Shown: positions 1 through 9,700 of the stretch, in pieces
How positions within the stretch are numbered: the first letter of the stretch is position 1
Layout: the number at the start of each line of letters is the position of its first letter
IMG/VR virus record: IMGVR_UViG_3300027996_000023
Coordinates: 1-64,000 of that record
Reading direction: 5' to 3' (one strand)
DNA: 64,000 nt
From: a virus
Notes under the pieces: generated by a model
What the model saw: only the letters and a program-made list of their open reading frames with translations
Database searches by the model: none
Told to the model about the DNA's origin: nothing
Made by a program: the position numbers and the translations under genes

Positions 1-3000
1 TTTCGGTCATAACTCCACCTCTTGATTTGTAGTCCTCATCTCCCCACCATTTACCCTTCTCCTCCATAGGGTACTTCGCTTCGGGCACCGTTTTTTCCTT
101 GGCAGCTTTTTGTTCTAGCTCTTTCTTACCTTCTTCTTTTTTACCTTCGGGTACAGTTTTTTCTTTGGCAGGCTTTTCAAATGTTAAGCTTTCGTCTGTA
201 AATGTCCCAGGTATTTTATGCTTAGGAAAGCTACCATCTGCTTTTTTTGACGAGTTGCCTACATCCATTACCTCCCACTCCCCTGTTTCTTCATTTTTAA
301 GTTGGCTTTCAAGCCACACGTTCTCAGTGCCTTTTTTTGTTTTTTGTTTTTTTACAACAACCCTTGTGTCATCTTCTTCTCCTTTTATCACAGTACCATC
401 TGGCAATCTATTAACAAGATTAAAAAACTCTTCGCTGGTTGGCTTTCTGCCTCTCATCTCTTTTCTTTCTGCTTCAAATTCTGCTTGATCCTTGCTGTCG
501 AAATCTTCCTCTTTTTTACCCTCTTCCTTAGCCTCTACCACTTCAGTAGCTTCGTCAACCTCTAATGGAGCTGCAGCTTTTTTGAACGCTTCTTCTCTGG
601 CCATTATATTTAAGCCTTGGATGGTTTCGTTGTTAGCTCGCACTTCTTGCTTCTTCTTAGCTATAGCTACCTTGGCATCTAAATATTCTTTTGTGGGGTT
701 TCCATCGACTTCTTCAATTAACTCCCCTTTGCTTATATCTAAAAGCATTTTAGCCTCCATATCAAATACCTCCCCAATAACCGACTCATTTTTGCCCTCT
801 AATTCCGAGACAGATTTCTCGATATTCTCAACACTGCGAACCTTTACTCTTTCTTTGCTTAAATGATCTGTTGCTGCGTCAAGAAGCTGGGACTCCTTTT
901 CCTCAACCGCTTGGCTTACAGTAGCCTTTTCTTCTGCCTTCAAAGCCCCTAACCCTTGCAACAATGCATCTATTTCCCTTTCTTTTTGAACAGCTTCTCT
1001 GTACTCACTATCCTTAGCCCCTTCTAATTCCGATACAACCTCTTTTTGCTTTTCTGCTTGCTTTTCAGCTAACTGAATAGCGTAATCTACTCCCATTCCC
1101 TCAGAGTTCTCCTCAACAAAGGTTTTGGCTGTTTCAATAGTCTTTATTCTCTCAGAAGCAAGGCCACTCTCCCCAATTAACTTGGCCCTTAATTCTACAT
1201 CATCCGTATCAATTCTGTGGCCCTCTAATTGCGAAAGGTTCTTAGGGTTATTTACGATTGACTCAAATTCACTCTTGGACATAGGTACTCCATCGATAGC
1301 ATAAGAATAACCATCTGGTTCTGCAAATAGCCTGTCAACCTCTTTATCCAGAGCTTTGGCCCTGTTTTCTAATATCTCCTTTTCATGCTTTTTACTTTTT
1401 GGCAAAGCTTCTGCTTTAACTCTTATGGCTTCTGCCTCTCCACTGAAAGCTGCATACTTTTTTAATCGATCATCTTTCCAGCTAAAGGGTAAATCTCCAT
1501 TGAAAGACTTTTTGAAGTTTTCAACCGTTTGATTTATTGCATTCATAGCTTGAGTGTACTCTTCTGGCTCAAGCATCTCCCTTGCCTTTAGATGCTCTAA
1601 AGTATGTATTAATTGTTGGCTTCTGTTTTCCATGTCTCCCAAGCCTACCTCATCAACTTTCATGTCATCAAAGAAACTTGTAAACCTATCGTTTACGGAT
1701 GACAAGCCACTCCTGTGGTTTAGTGCGCCATTTAGCGCAAAGCCCATCTCCATTAAGCCTCCTATTGCCATTATTTCTTTTCCTTCTTCCGACATGGCAA
1801 ACGCACTTAATTCTAGCATTGGGTTAAACTCTAAGGCTGACCAGTATTCTTGAAGTAATTCTTCAGAGGCGCCGGAAGCAAATGTCAACCCTAGGTCTTT
1901 ACCTATGCCCATGATAGATTGCATTGTGGTAGACTTCTTAAACCCTTTTGAAGTTATTAACTGTACAGGTTTTTTACCAAATGCTATATAGGTCTGAAAG
2001 CTATCAAACGCCATCAAAGCTAAGTTTTTGTTTCTTACGGTTCTGCCAGACTCATACGCTTCTTCCCAGGTTGCCCCCGAAGTTAGTTTATTCTGCACTA
2101 CATTCCACTCTTCCATCCTGGATTCGACAAAGCGTGAAGAAGCACCCCCTGCTAATGACGCAGCAAATATTCTAGTCTTAGCAGAAATACCCCCAAACTT
2201 AGCCATCAACCCAGTAGAAGCTTTAAATGCAGCAGCAGAAGCACCCATCATAGGGGCCATTATTGGCAATTGCTCCAAAGCTGTAGTCATCAAAAATTCT
2301 GGGGAGGCTATTTTTTCTAAAAGAGTATATCCTGTATAATCTTTTGTTGCAGCACCCTCTCTAAAGTCGGCAATATCTTCAATTATCAAGTCTGGAAAAT
2401 CTAAGCCAGGTGCAAACCACTTTACCCCAAGACCAGCACTTTCTAGCAAACTACTTGCCCCCTTTTTTAACGAAACGGCTATTTTGCGAGAAAATTCCAT
2501 GTTGTCCCATTCTAAATCTTTCTTAACCCTGTTTTTGTACTCCTCTTCCCCAACTACCGTTTGCCATACAGCTTGGTACTCGTTCATGTACTCTTTTGTG
2601 AAGCCCTTTCCTTTTATATTGTACTTAGATTTTAGTTTCTCCACATCTGCAAGTATCCCAGTCTTAGTTAAACCCAAGCGTTCCATTTGTGTCATTTGAT
2701 TACTCTGGTACTTGGTTCTTCTTTTTACAAATGCCTTGTATAGCTCAACGCCTTTTGACTGTAAGAAAGTTTGCCTTTGGTCAAATAGATCGTTAGCTTT
2801 TTGTGCATCCATTTGGCCAGAAGCAACCATGCCTTGAAGTTCTTCTTGAAATTCAGTAAGCTGATTCTTCGCAGATGAGTGGTATGCTTCAACTTCCTTT
2901 TTATGCTGATCGTCCATCTCTTTGCCAGCGACTTTCATGTCATCAACTTTGTCGGCAACTTGCTTATTGTACCTTTCGAGAACGTCAGAAGTTTCTTTTT

Positions 3001-4264
3001 GGTAGGCTGACATTACCTGCTCTGGGGTGTCAATTCCAAGCTCATTGGCAACTTGTCGAGTCCTTATTTTGGCATCCCTAACTAAAGGTTCGTTTCTAGC
3101 CTTTTGTAGCAGATAAGTTCTTGTTTCTGCTCGCTCTGTCCCAGCAAGACCTAGTTCGTCTAATGTTGCCGCTATCTGTTCGTCTGAATATACTTTTAAG
3201 AATTTTTTTGCAGCTTTTTTTTCATGGTGAAGAATATGACGATCCTCGTCTGACAGCTTTTTGTAGTTAGGAGAGTTTTTGTATAAAGTCTCAATCTCTA
3301 AAAGTTCTCTTGCTTCATCTCTTTTTTCAAGTTCAATATCCTCTAAAGCTTCTTGAGTAGGGAGGTCTTTTTCTTCAGCACTAGGGGTTCCCTTAGCAGC
3401 TTTTCGCTCTAATATTTGCCATGCAGATTTGTTTCTTACATCTAACTCTCTAACTGGTACCTCGACTTCTTCTTTTGGCTTGACTGCTATCTCGTCTTTT
3501 ATGTACTCGTCCAGGTAGGTTTTAAACTTATCGGGAGAGCTTTCGCTGAAATTAGACGATATGTAATTGTGTTTTTTTTGCTTTAAGCCCCCTATTTCTC
3601 CTTCGTAAAACTCTTCGCTTTTATTGCTTAATGCGGCATGAGTTTGTTTGTCTAAGCTACCAGAAGCCAATCTTTTGTCTCGAACCTTTGCTTCAGCATC
3701 CCTCTGATCTTCCATCTCCTTGATCTTAGTATCCATGCCTGTTGGGTATTTGTACACAGGGTCATCATCCCACTCACTTTTAAGTGACAAGTCAGTGTAA
3801 TATAGATTCAAGTAAACATCTCTCTCTGTAGTTCCTCCAGACTCAATGGCTTGAGCTATGGCTGGATTGCTAGATATGTAATCTGGATTCTCCTTGGTAA
3901 ACTTCTCAATGTATTTGTCAAGATCTGGTGGTTCTTCGACACTGAATTTTTCAGAAATTCTCTTCTTCTGAGATTGCTCTTGCGAAAGCGTGGATGGCTT
4001 TGGCAAGCCAGTTTCGGAATCTGGCGAAATAGCCTTTTCTTTTTTTTTTAACTGAGAAGCTAAGTCCCCAGCAAACTGAGAAGCAAAATCATCTATAGTT
4101 TTGGTGTACATTTTATCTTCTGACAAGTCATTCCATAGCATGTGCCTGTATTCGGCATCATCCATAGATGTGTTAAATGTATCTTCTGTTGTATCTTCAT
4201 TTATGTACCCTTCTTTTTTTAGTAAAAGAAGTAATTTAGCCCTAGATTCTTTTGGTCCTGCCAT
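1..4264 (-). CDS. Giant virion/ejection protein, N-terminal part (cut by left edge)
   Basis: Open without a stop from an ATG at 4264 (MAGPKESRAK...) to the window edge, at least 1421 residues. Very rich in Lys and Glu with long stretches likely to be coiled coil. A hydrophobic Ala/Gly/Met-rich segment around residues 660-720 (for example MAPMMGASAAAFKAS) could insert in a membrane. It is the last of three consecutive large proteins downstream of the tail nozzle, the position where crAss-like phages carry capsid cargo and ejected proteins, including the giant virion RNA polymerase. I saw no catalytic motif in the visible part, so the RNA polymerase idea is not supported directly. The C-terminus may lie beyond the left edge, or appear at the right edge of this window if the genome is permuted. 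Confidence 0.8.
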   Translation of the reverse strand, partial: MAGPKESRAKLLLLLKKEGYINEDTTEDTFNTSMDDAEYRHMLWNDLSEDKMYTKTIDDFASQFAGDLASQLKKKEKAISPDSETGLPKPSTLSQEQSQKKRISEKFSVEEPPDLDKYIEKFTKENPDYISSNPAIAQAIESGGTTERDVYLNLYYTDLSLKSEWDDDPVYKYPTGMDTKIKEMEDQRDAEAKVRDKRLASGSLDKQTHAALSNKSEEFYEGEIGGLKQKKHNYISSNFSESSPDKFKTYLDEYIKDEIAVKPKEEVEVPVRELDVRNKSAWQILERKAAKGTPSAEEKDLPTQEALEDIELEKRDEARELLEIETLYKNSPNYKKLSDEDRHILHHEKKAAKKFLKVYSDEQIAATLDELGLAGTERAETRTYLLQKARNEPLVRDAKIRTRQVANELGIDTPEQVMSAYQKETSDVLERYNKQVADKVDDMKVAGKEMDDQHKKEVEAYHSSAKNQLTEFQEELQGMVASGQMDAQKANDLFDQRQTFLQSKGVELYKAFVKRRTKYQSNQMTQMERLGLTKTGILADVEKLKSKYNIKGKGFTKEYMNEYQAVWQTVVGEEEYKNRVKKDLEWDNMEFSRKIAVSLKKGASSLLESAGLGVKWFAPGLDFPDLIIEDIADFREGAATKDYTGYTLLEKIASPEFLMTTALEQLPIMAPMMGASAAAFKASTGLMAKFGGISAKTRIFAASLAGGASSRFVESRMEEWNVVQNKLTSGATWEEAYESGRTVRNKNLALMAFDSFQTYIAFGKKPVQLITSKGFKKSTTMQSIMGIGKDLGLTFASGASEELLQEYWSALEFNPMLELSAFAMSEEGKEIMAIGGLMEMGFALNGALNHRSGLSSVNDRFTSFFDDMKVDEVGLGDMENRSQQLIHTLEHLKAREMLEPEEYTQAMNAINQTVENFKKSFNGDLPFSWKDDRLKKYAAFSGEAEAIRVKAEALPKSKKHEKEILENRAKALDKEVDRLFAEPDGYSYAIDGVPMSKSEFESIVNNPKNLSQLEGHRIDTDDVELRAKLIGESGLASERIKTIETAKTFVEENSEGMGVDYAIQLAEKQAEKQKEVVSELEGAKDSEYREAVQKEREIDALLQGLGALKAEEKATVSQAVEEKESQLLDAATDHLSKERVKVRSVENIEKSVSELEGKNESVIGEVFDMEAKMLLDISKGELIEEVDGNPTKEYLDAKVAIAKKKQEVRANNETIQGLNIMAREEAFKKAAAPLEVDEATEVVEAKEEGKKEEDFDSKDQAEFEAERKEMRGRKPTSEEFFNLVNRLPDGTVIKGEEDDTRVVVKKQKTKKGTENVWLESQLKNEETGEWEVMDVGNSSKKADGSFPKHKIPGTFTDESLTFEKPAKEKTVPEGKKEEGKKELEQKAAKEKTVPEAKYPMEEKGKWWGDEDYKSRGGVMTE

Positions 4265-4276
4265 TACTATGTTTTT

Positions 4277-6034
4277 TTATAAATCATCCGCTCCACCACC
4301 TGATCCTTTATTTTCTTCTATTTCTTTTGATTTCGCAGCTTTTTGTTCCCTTTGCTTTTTTCTCTTTAGTTTTTTATCTAACTCCTCTCTCCTTTTTCGT
4401 TGCTCTACCTGGTTTCTGTGGTTTAATATGGCCTCATCGTAAACCTCTGTGAACAGCTTTCCTGATTTCTTAAACGCTTCACCATGCCAGCCATACGTTT
4501 CCCCTTCTTTTAAAACATCTGGGCTATTAGGGTCTAAGCTGTAAACCTTACTTTTTATGGGTCTTTTCTTAGTCGTTACCCTTTTGTTGCCTACGGTTGT
4601 AGTTTCGCTAACCTCTTCTCCTTCGTAAAACACTTCAAATAGTTGCGTTGTAGGGTCCAATGGAAAACCTGCCCCTTTCCATCCTACTTCTTTAGCACCT
4701 TTCTCCCCTGATTTCTTAATCACTTGCCCACCTGTCTCTTTCCCTTCTTTTGTAGTGGCTACGATTTTACCTCCACCAGGGAAGCTTCCCGTTCCATGAG
4801 CGTAGGCTGCCGCAGCTCTTCTGCCTATCATTTGCTCTTCTTCTGTTAGTGCGCCAAGAGTAGGTGTGCTGGTTACAGCCAACCTAATGGCTTGGTCGTA
4901 GAACTTTGCATTCTTCTCTACTTTCTTCCTTCCGTACCCATGTGTATCCTCGTCCTTCAGTCTACTTGTGGAGGTTGAGTGCTCTGTTGTTGCTCTTGAT
5001 TGGTAATCTTCTGCGACATACTTTATCGCTGACTTCATATCAGTAGCAAGCCCCTTGTCTTTCAGATATTCAAGCATTTGTGGATATGTTTCTAGGGCTT
5101 TCTTTGCCCTAGTTTCTGCGTTTTCTGTTGGAATAGCCTTGTCTACTTTTCCCGTTGTTACGTTATCCATACTTTCGTAAGACGATTTTTCTGTATGTGT
5201 CCCAGGCATAGTGTTTTTGATTATTTCATCATAATCTAACGGCTCAACCCCTAGTAATGCTTCGTAGTCCCTATAAAGCACATGTTCAACATAATCACTA
5301 AATCCTAATTGATTGGCCATTGCATCTGCATCCGCCTTTTCAATGTCGGTCATTGCGTCATAAACTGGCTGGTGAATGTCCCTAATGTGCTGGCCCTTGG
5401 TTGGGTCTGCAAGCATTGATGCCACGTGTTTCTTTATATCTTCTGGAGGTAGTTCCGGATTGGTTTCTCTTAATGCTTTAGCATCTTTTTCTAGCGCATC
5501 AGTGTATGCATACGGGTCTGGCTTGTAACGCAAATCTGGAGGCAGATCTCCCTTTTCCATTAAATCTGCCAAGGGCCTTCCATGATAATCATTAAATTTC
5601 TCTATAAACGCATCGTCAAGCTTACTTTTTTTGTCCTTGTCTATAATAGCCTTGCCTTTTTCAAAAGAATTTTTCACCTGCATTGACTTTTCGGCCTTAT
5701 TATTTAGGTCTGCCCATTTCTTTTGCCAGTCTCCAGATGCTTTGTCTGACCCTTTTGTTGGATCAGCACCAGCTTCCATTATGTCAGCAGCATAATCTAA
5801 GAGTCCATTGAACTCGTCAGATAATTCTTTATTGTGAGAAATCCACCATTCTGCCTTCCCATCTCTAATCCCTTTTGTGATTTCGTTCCTGTTGAGCTTT
5901 GGCTTTTTCTTAGCAAGGTTTTTTTGTGCTACCGCATTAGCTTGAGCATAGGTGTTTTGGGTAGGCAATATAAACGCTTTCCCAAAACCCTCTCTTGTTT
6001 TATATACATTTCCCTGTTGACCTCCTACTGGCAT
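4277..6034 (-). CDS. Predicted internal (cargo) virion protein, 585 aa
   Basis: A 585-aa hydrophilic, Lys/Glu/Asp-rich protein without signal peptide or membrane segment. The last 50 residues are an Arg/Lys/Glu helix ending GSGGGADDL. It lies 12 bp upstream of the giant protein and 12 bp downstream of the 221-aa protein, all in one direction. I do not recognise a domain. Position between the tail nozzle and the giant protein matches the cargo proteins packed in crAss-like virions, which is inference from gene order. Confidence 0.75.
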   Translation of the reverse strand: MPVGGQQGNVYKTREGFGKAFILPTQNTYAQANAVAQKNLAKKKPKLNRNEITKGIRDGKAEWWISHNKELSDEFNGLLDYAADIMEAGADPTKGSDKASGDWQKKWADLNNKAEKSMQVKNSFEKGKAIIDKDKKSKLDDAFIEKFNDYHGRPLADLMEKGDLPPDLRYKPDPYAYTDALEKDAKALRETNPELPPEDIKKHVASMLADPTKGQHIRDIHQPVYDAMTDIEKADADAMANQLGFSDYVEHVLYRDYEALLGVEPLDYDEIIKNTMPGTHTEKSSYESMDNVTTGKVDKAIPTENAETRAKKALETYPQMLEYLKDKGLATDMKSAIKYVAEDYQSRATTEHSTSTSRLKDEDTHGYGRKKVEKNAKFYDQAIRLAVTSTPTLGALTEEEQMIGRRAAAAYAHGTGSFPGGGKIVATTKEGKETGGQVIKKSGEKGAKEVGWKGAGFPLDPTTQLFEVFYEGEEVSETTTVGNKRVTTKKRPIKSKVYSLDPNSPDVLKEGETYGWHGEAFKKSGKLFTEVYDEAILNHRNQVEQRKRREELDKKLKRKKQREQKAAKSKEIEENKGSGGGADDL

Positions 6035-6046
6035 AGCTTTATTGTT

Positions 6047-6712
6047 TTAATAAACGTATTCCCCTAATTCTTCATTCCAGGTAGCCTTGGCGTATCCACC
6101 TCCTTGTGGATTGGAACTCTTTTTTTGTGGCTTATTGTATTTATTGTAAACTGAACCTGTGTTTGTAGTCTTTGCGCTAGACCCCTTCACATCGGCTCCC
6201 ATGTAAGCGTCTGCAATCCCTCCAAGCTCTGTTATGCTTCCGTACATATTCTTAGACCCAGCACCTATCATGTCTCTGTATTCTTGTGCTTTTTCTGCAT
6301 AAGGCGCAAATTCGTTCATTTGAAACTTTGTATCTTTATACCCTGCTGACACTTGAAGCGCACGTTTATATGACTCCAGATCTTGTCTATTGTACATGGC
6401 TGATTTTGTGGTCAAGTCTTGACTTGCTGCTTGTTGGTTCCCTTGGATTGCTGCAATTGCTGCAAACGGATTGCCAGCAGCAGAAGCTTGATAGCTTGCT
6501 GTTGCTGCGGATTGAGCAATCCTATCCCTCTCTGCTTGCTCCCCAGGCATTGTGGGGTCGGCATACTCCATTCGAGATAGCCCTGTCATTTCCCCTATCT
6601 CTTTTGGTATTTCATACTTAGGCCTCTGTAGACCTGCTAAACCTGCTGTGCCCTCTATTGTTTGAGCAACACCCATGCCTATTTTTACGATACTTCCAAT
6701 TGCTTGCCACAT
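6047..6712 (-). CDS. Predicted small internal virion protein, 221 aa
   Basis: Begins with a glycine-rich apolar helix (MWQAIGSIVKIGMGVAQTI), followed by an Ala/Gln/Ser-rich region (residues 65-105) and a Gly/Asn/Lys-rich tail. Such an N-terminal apolar helix plus Ala/Gln-rich middle is typical of podoviral ejection proteins (T7 gp14 / P22 gp7 style). That resemblance is of composition only; no motif identifies it. It abuts the stop of the nozzle gene (2 bp). Confidence 0.7.
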   Translation of the reverse strand: MWQAIGSIVKIGMGVAQTIEGTAGLAGLQRPKYEIPKEIGEMTGLSRMEYADPTMPGEQAERDRIAQSAATASYQASAAGNPFAAIAAIQGNQQAASQDLTTKSAMYNRQDLESYKRALQVSAGYKDTKFQMNEFAPYAEKAQEYRDMIGAGSKNMYGSITELGGIADAYMGADVKGSSAKTTNTGSVYNKYNKPQKKSSNPQGGGYAKATWNEELGEYVY

Positions 6713-6714
6713 AG

Positions 6715-9700
6715 TTATTTCTTGGTTTCTTCTGACATAGAAAATTTTATGTCAATTCGTTTTAAAATAAAATCTTCCCCCTCATTGGTTAGCTTTAACT
6801 TAACCACCATAGACTCACCCCTTAATGGTCGGCCCCTGAGAAGTGCTGTTGCCTCTCTCTCTGCAAGATTTACAATATCCCTAAATCTCTTTTCTGTGTC
6901 GTTCTTATCTCTCAAGAAGTCGGCATGCCAATGTCCTTCGTAATTAGAGAACCTATTAGGTAGAAGCTCACTTCTCATACCAATAGCATACGGATTATTA
7001 GGTTCAATTGTTATACTTGGGCAATGAAATTGCTTGTCGCTCTGAATATCTATATTGAAATACATTTTTGTAGCCCTTGGGTATCTATTGGCTACAACGT
7101 CCACTTCCGAGGAGTATTGAACTCCATAGAAGTTACTCCTTGGCACGTTGTCGCTTTCGTGAACCCACAAGGCTCCATCTTGAAAAGATACCAATTTTTG
7201 CCCTACTATCCCATAGTATTCTGGGATATGAGAAAGGTATGTATTCCACCCATTTTTAGGTTCATCAAAACTTATTGTTGCTGCTGGCCTTCCTGTAATA
7301 TCTGGAAAAGTTATCAGGTAACACTTAAATTCCCTGTCAAATATACCTAAAACATCGTTATTCTTAGGACTTATTGCTATAAAATCTTTCCCTAAAGCAT
7401 TAAATTCTAACACTTGCTTGTATTCGCTTATTTCAGTTAGGCCGTTTGTTGCATACCTCCAAGCTATTCCCTGCCTTGCGTCAAACCCGTATGCATACTT
7501 ACCATCTGTGGCAATAGAAGAAGGGTGCTGGGTGCCCCAGTCTTGTATTAACTCATTGGCCATGTTCATAGTTCGGTCAGACCGCCCAATCTGCTCTCTT
7601 CCGGACAAACTAAGCACATTGTCCTTGCCTACATAGAATGGCTGTATTTTAAACTCGCAAATCGACAACAAAACTTCGCCTACATAAGCAAGTTTTTTTA
7701 TTATCCCTAACCTAGCGTCTAAGAACTGTTGGTCAGATGCTATAAAAGACGATAGGCCATTTTTGCTTGTCCCTGGTACAAATATATCACTAAATGTTAT
7801 TTTGTTGTAGTAAAATCTTTCTCCAAAGTCATCATCCCTAACGTTTGGTCTGCCTATATCCTCGTTCATACTGTCAAACCTGTCGGACATGCTGGCATTC
7901 TCTACCAGTACGTTATATACAGACCCTTCTTGGACGCTAAAAAGTCTCTTCCTCCAAAACGTATCTCCTCCAACTAAAAACCCTTTTGCTGGTTGCCCTC
8001 CTGTTTGGTTCTGCACAGGACCACTATGCCTTCTGCCTGGCGTATAAGGGTCTATAATGTCGTGACATTCACCTATTTCATAAAAAAGAATCTCCTCTGT
8101 CCTTTTTGGGGAGTACATCTCTACCATCCAACCAGGCAATATCTCTCGAAACAACTCCACTCCATCTAATATAATCCAGTATTCAGAGTCAACATCTATA
8201 TACTTTCCTTGTATCTCAAAGTCTAATATCTTATCAGTAGCTACTAATTCGTCTGCTTCGTCAAGAATAAATCGAACCCGATCTCTTATTTCCGCAGAAA
8301 ACTCATTGTCGCTTTCGTTTCTAAAAAACCATATAGCTGCGTCATCCTCTTGGAGGTCGCTAAATATACTTGAAACCTTTAAATGTATATGTGTAAAGTT
8401 TGCACTACTATATGGCGTTGATATTGGAGGGGAAGTGACTGCATCGTAAATAACGTAATCAATGTCATTTATTTTTAATTGAAGATACCTTCTGTAAAAG
8501 CTGTCTTTTGTTCTTACTAATCGATAATGATGTGCCCAAATAGGGGGAGTTCCATCTAACTGCCAAGACGTATAACTTTTCCCGTAAAACCCTCTTTCTG
8601 TGTGGAATGGTATTCTTAATGTGTTGCCTTCTACGACTGTCGATTTTCTATTATACACATCCTCATAAACAACACCTGTTCTGTATGTCCCACCAGCTTT
8701 AAGGTACTTCTCTTCTATTGTCAGGGCCCCGTTAAACCCATAGATAAAGTCAGGAACTTCATAAGGAACGATAGCGGTATATGGGGCGCAGAAACTATCT
8801 ATGTCCAATAAATGACTAATTGGGTTTGGGGGGAAATCTGCACACTTGTCTAATAGATATTGAGGGAACAGTGTATCGTCATCTCTTACGAATTTATCCC
8901 AAGGGCAATATACAGCGATAGCATAATTGCCATTTGCGTCTGTTTCTTCTTGCCGACCATTTCTTTCAATGTTAATTAAGGTCCTATTTACCCCAATACC
9001 AGTACCTTCAAGTATAGATCCTTGGGCCGTTGTTTTGTTGTTATCGGTAAATTCAAAATCCTTGTTGAACATTAGCCAAGTTTCAGCAGTATTTTGTGCA
9101 CTGTGGATTTCGCCATTAGCTGCATAAGTTACCTGAAGCTCAGGGTAGCTTGGAGCGTCCCACAATCCATCATACCCTGTGGTGTACATGTCACCAGAGT
9201 ACTTTGTTGTGGGTCCAGATGGAACTGTTAGTGTCCTAAATAATGGAGAGTTGCATACATCAGGAACAGTTGGTGCCCATTGCCTAAACCTATTAGGCAA
9301 AGGGTACACTATGCTATCATGGTTTGTAAAATCCCAAACAAAATAGAAATAACCATTATGGTCAGTTTCTAGTATTTGGTTTTGCCAAGTTGTGGCACCT
9401 CCCAAAAATACCCCTGTCTGTACTTCAAGAAAGATCTTCTGCCGTTCTTGTGCTATTGCTGCTTGCCTGTCTGCTTTGCTAGTGGGGTTTGCCTCGTTAT
9501 CCAACAAATAACCTTGCATCCCCCCTCTGTGGTCCATACCAGTAGTGGTAGGAACGTTGATTGGCACTTGAAACCAATTTATATTCGCTATTAAAATTGG
9601 TCCATACCCTACTTCTGTATCAAGATCAAAGACAAGTGTAGCTCCTGTTATGTCTATGACCCTTTCGTATGGTACTCCAGATGCAGCGAGGCTGCCAGCG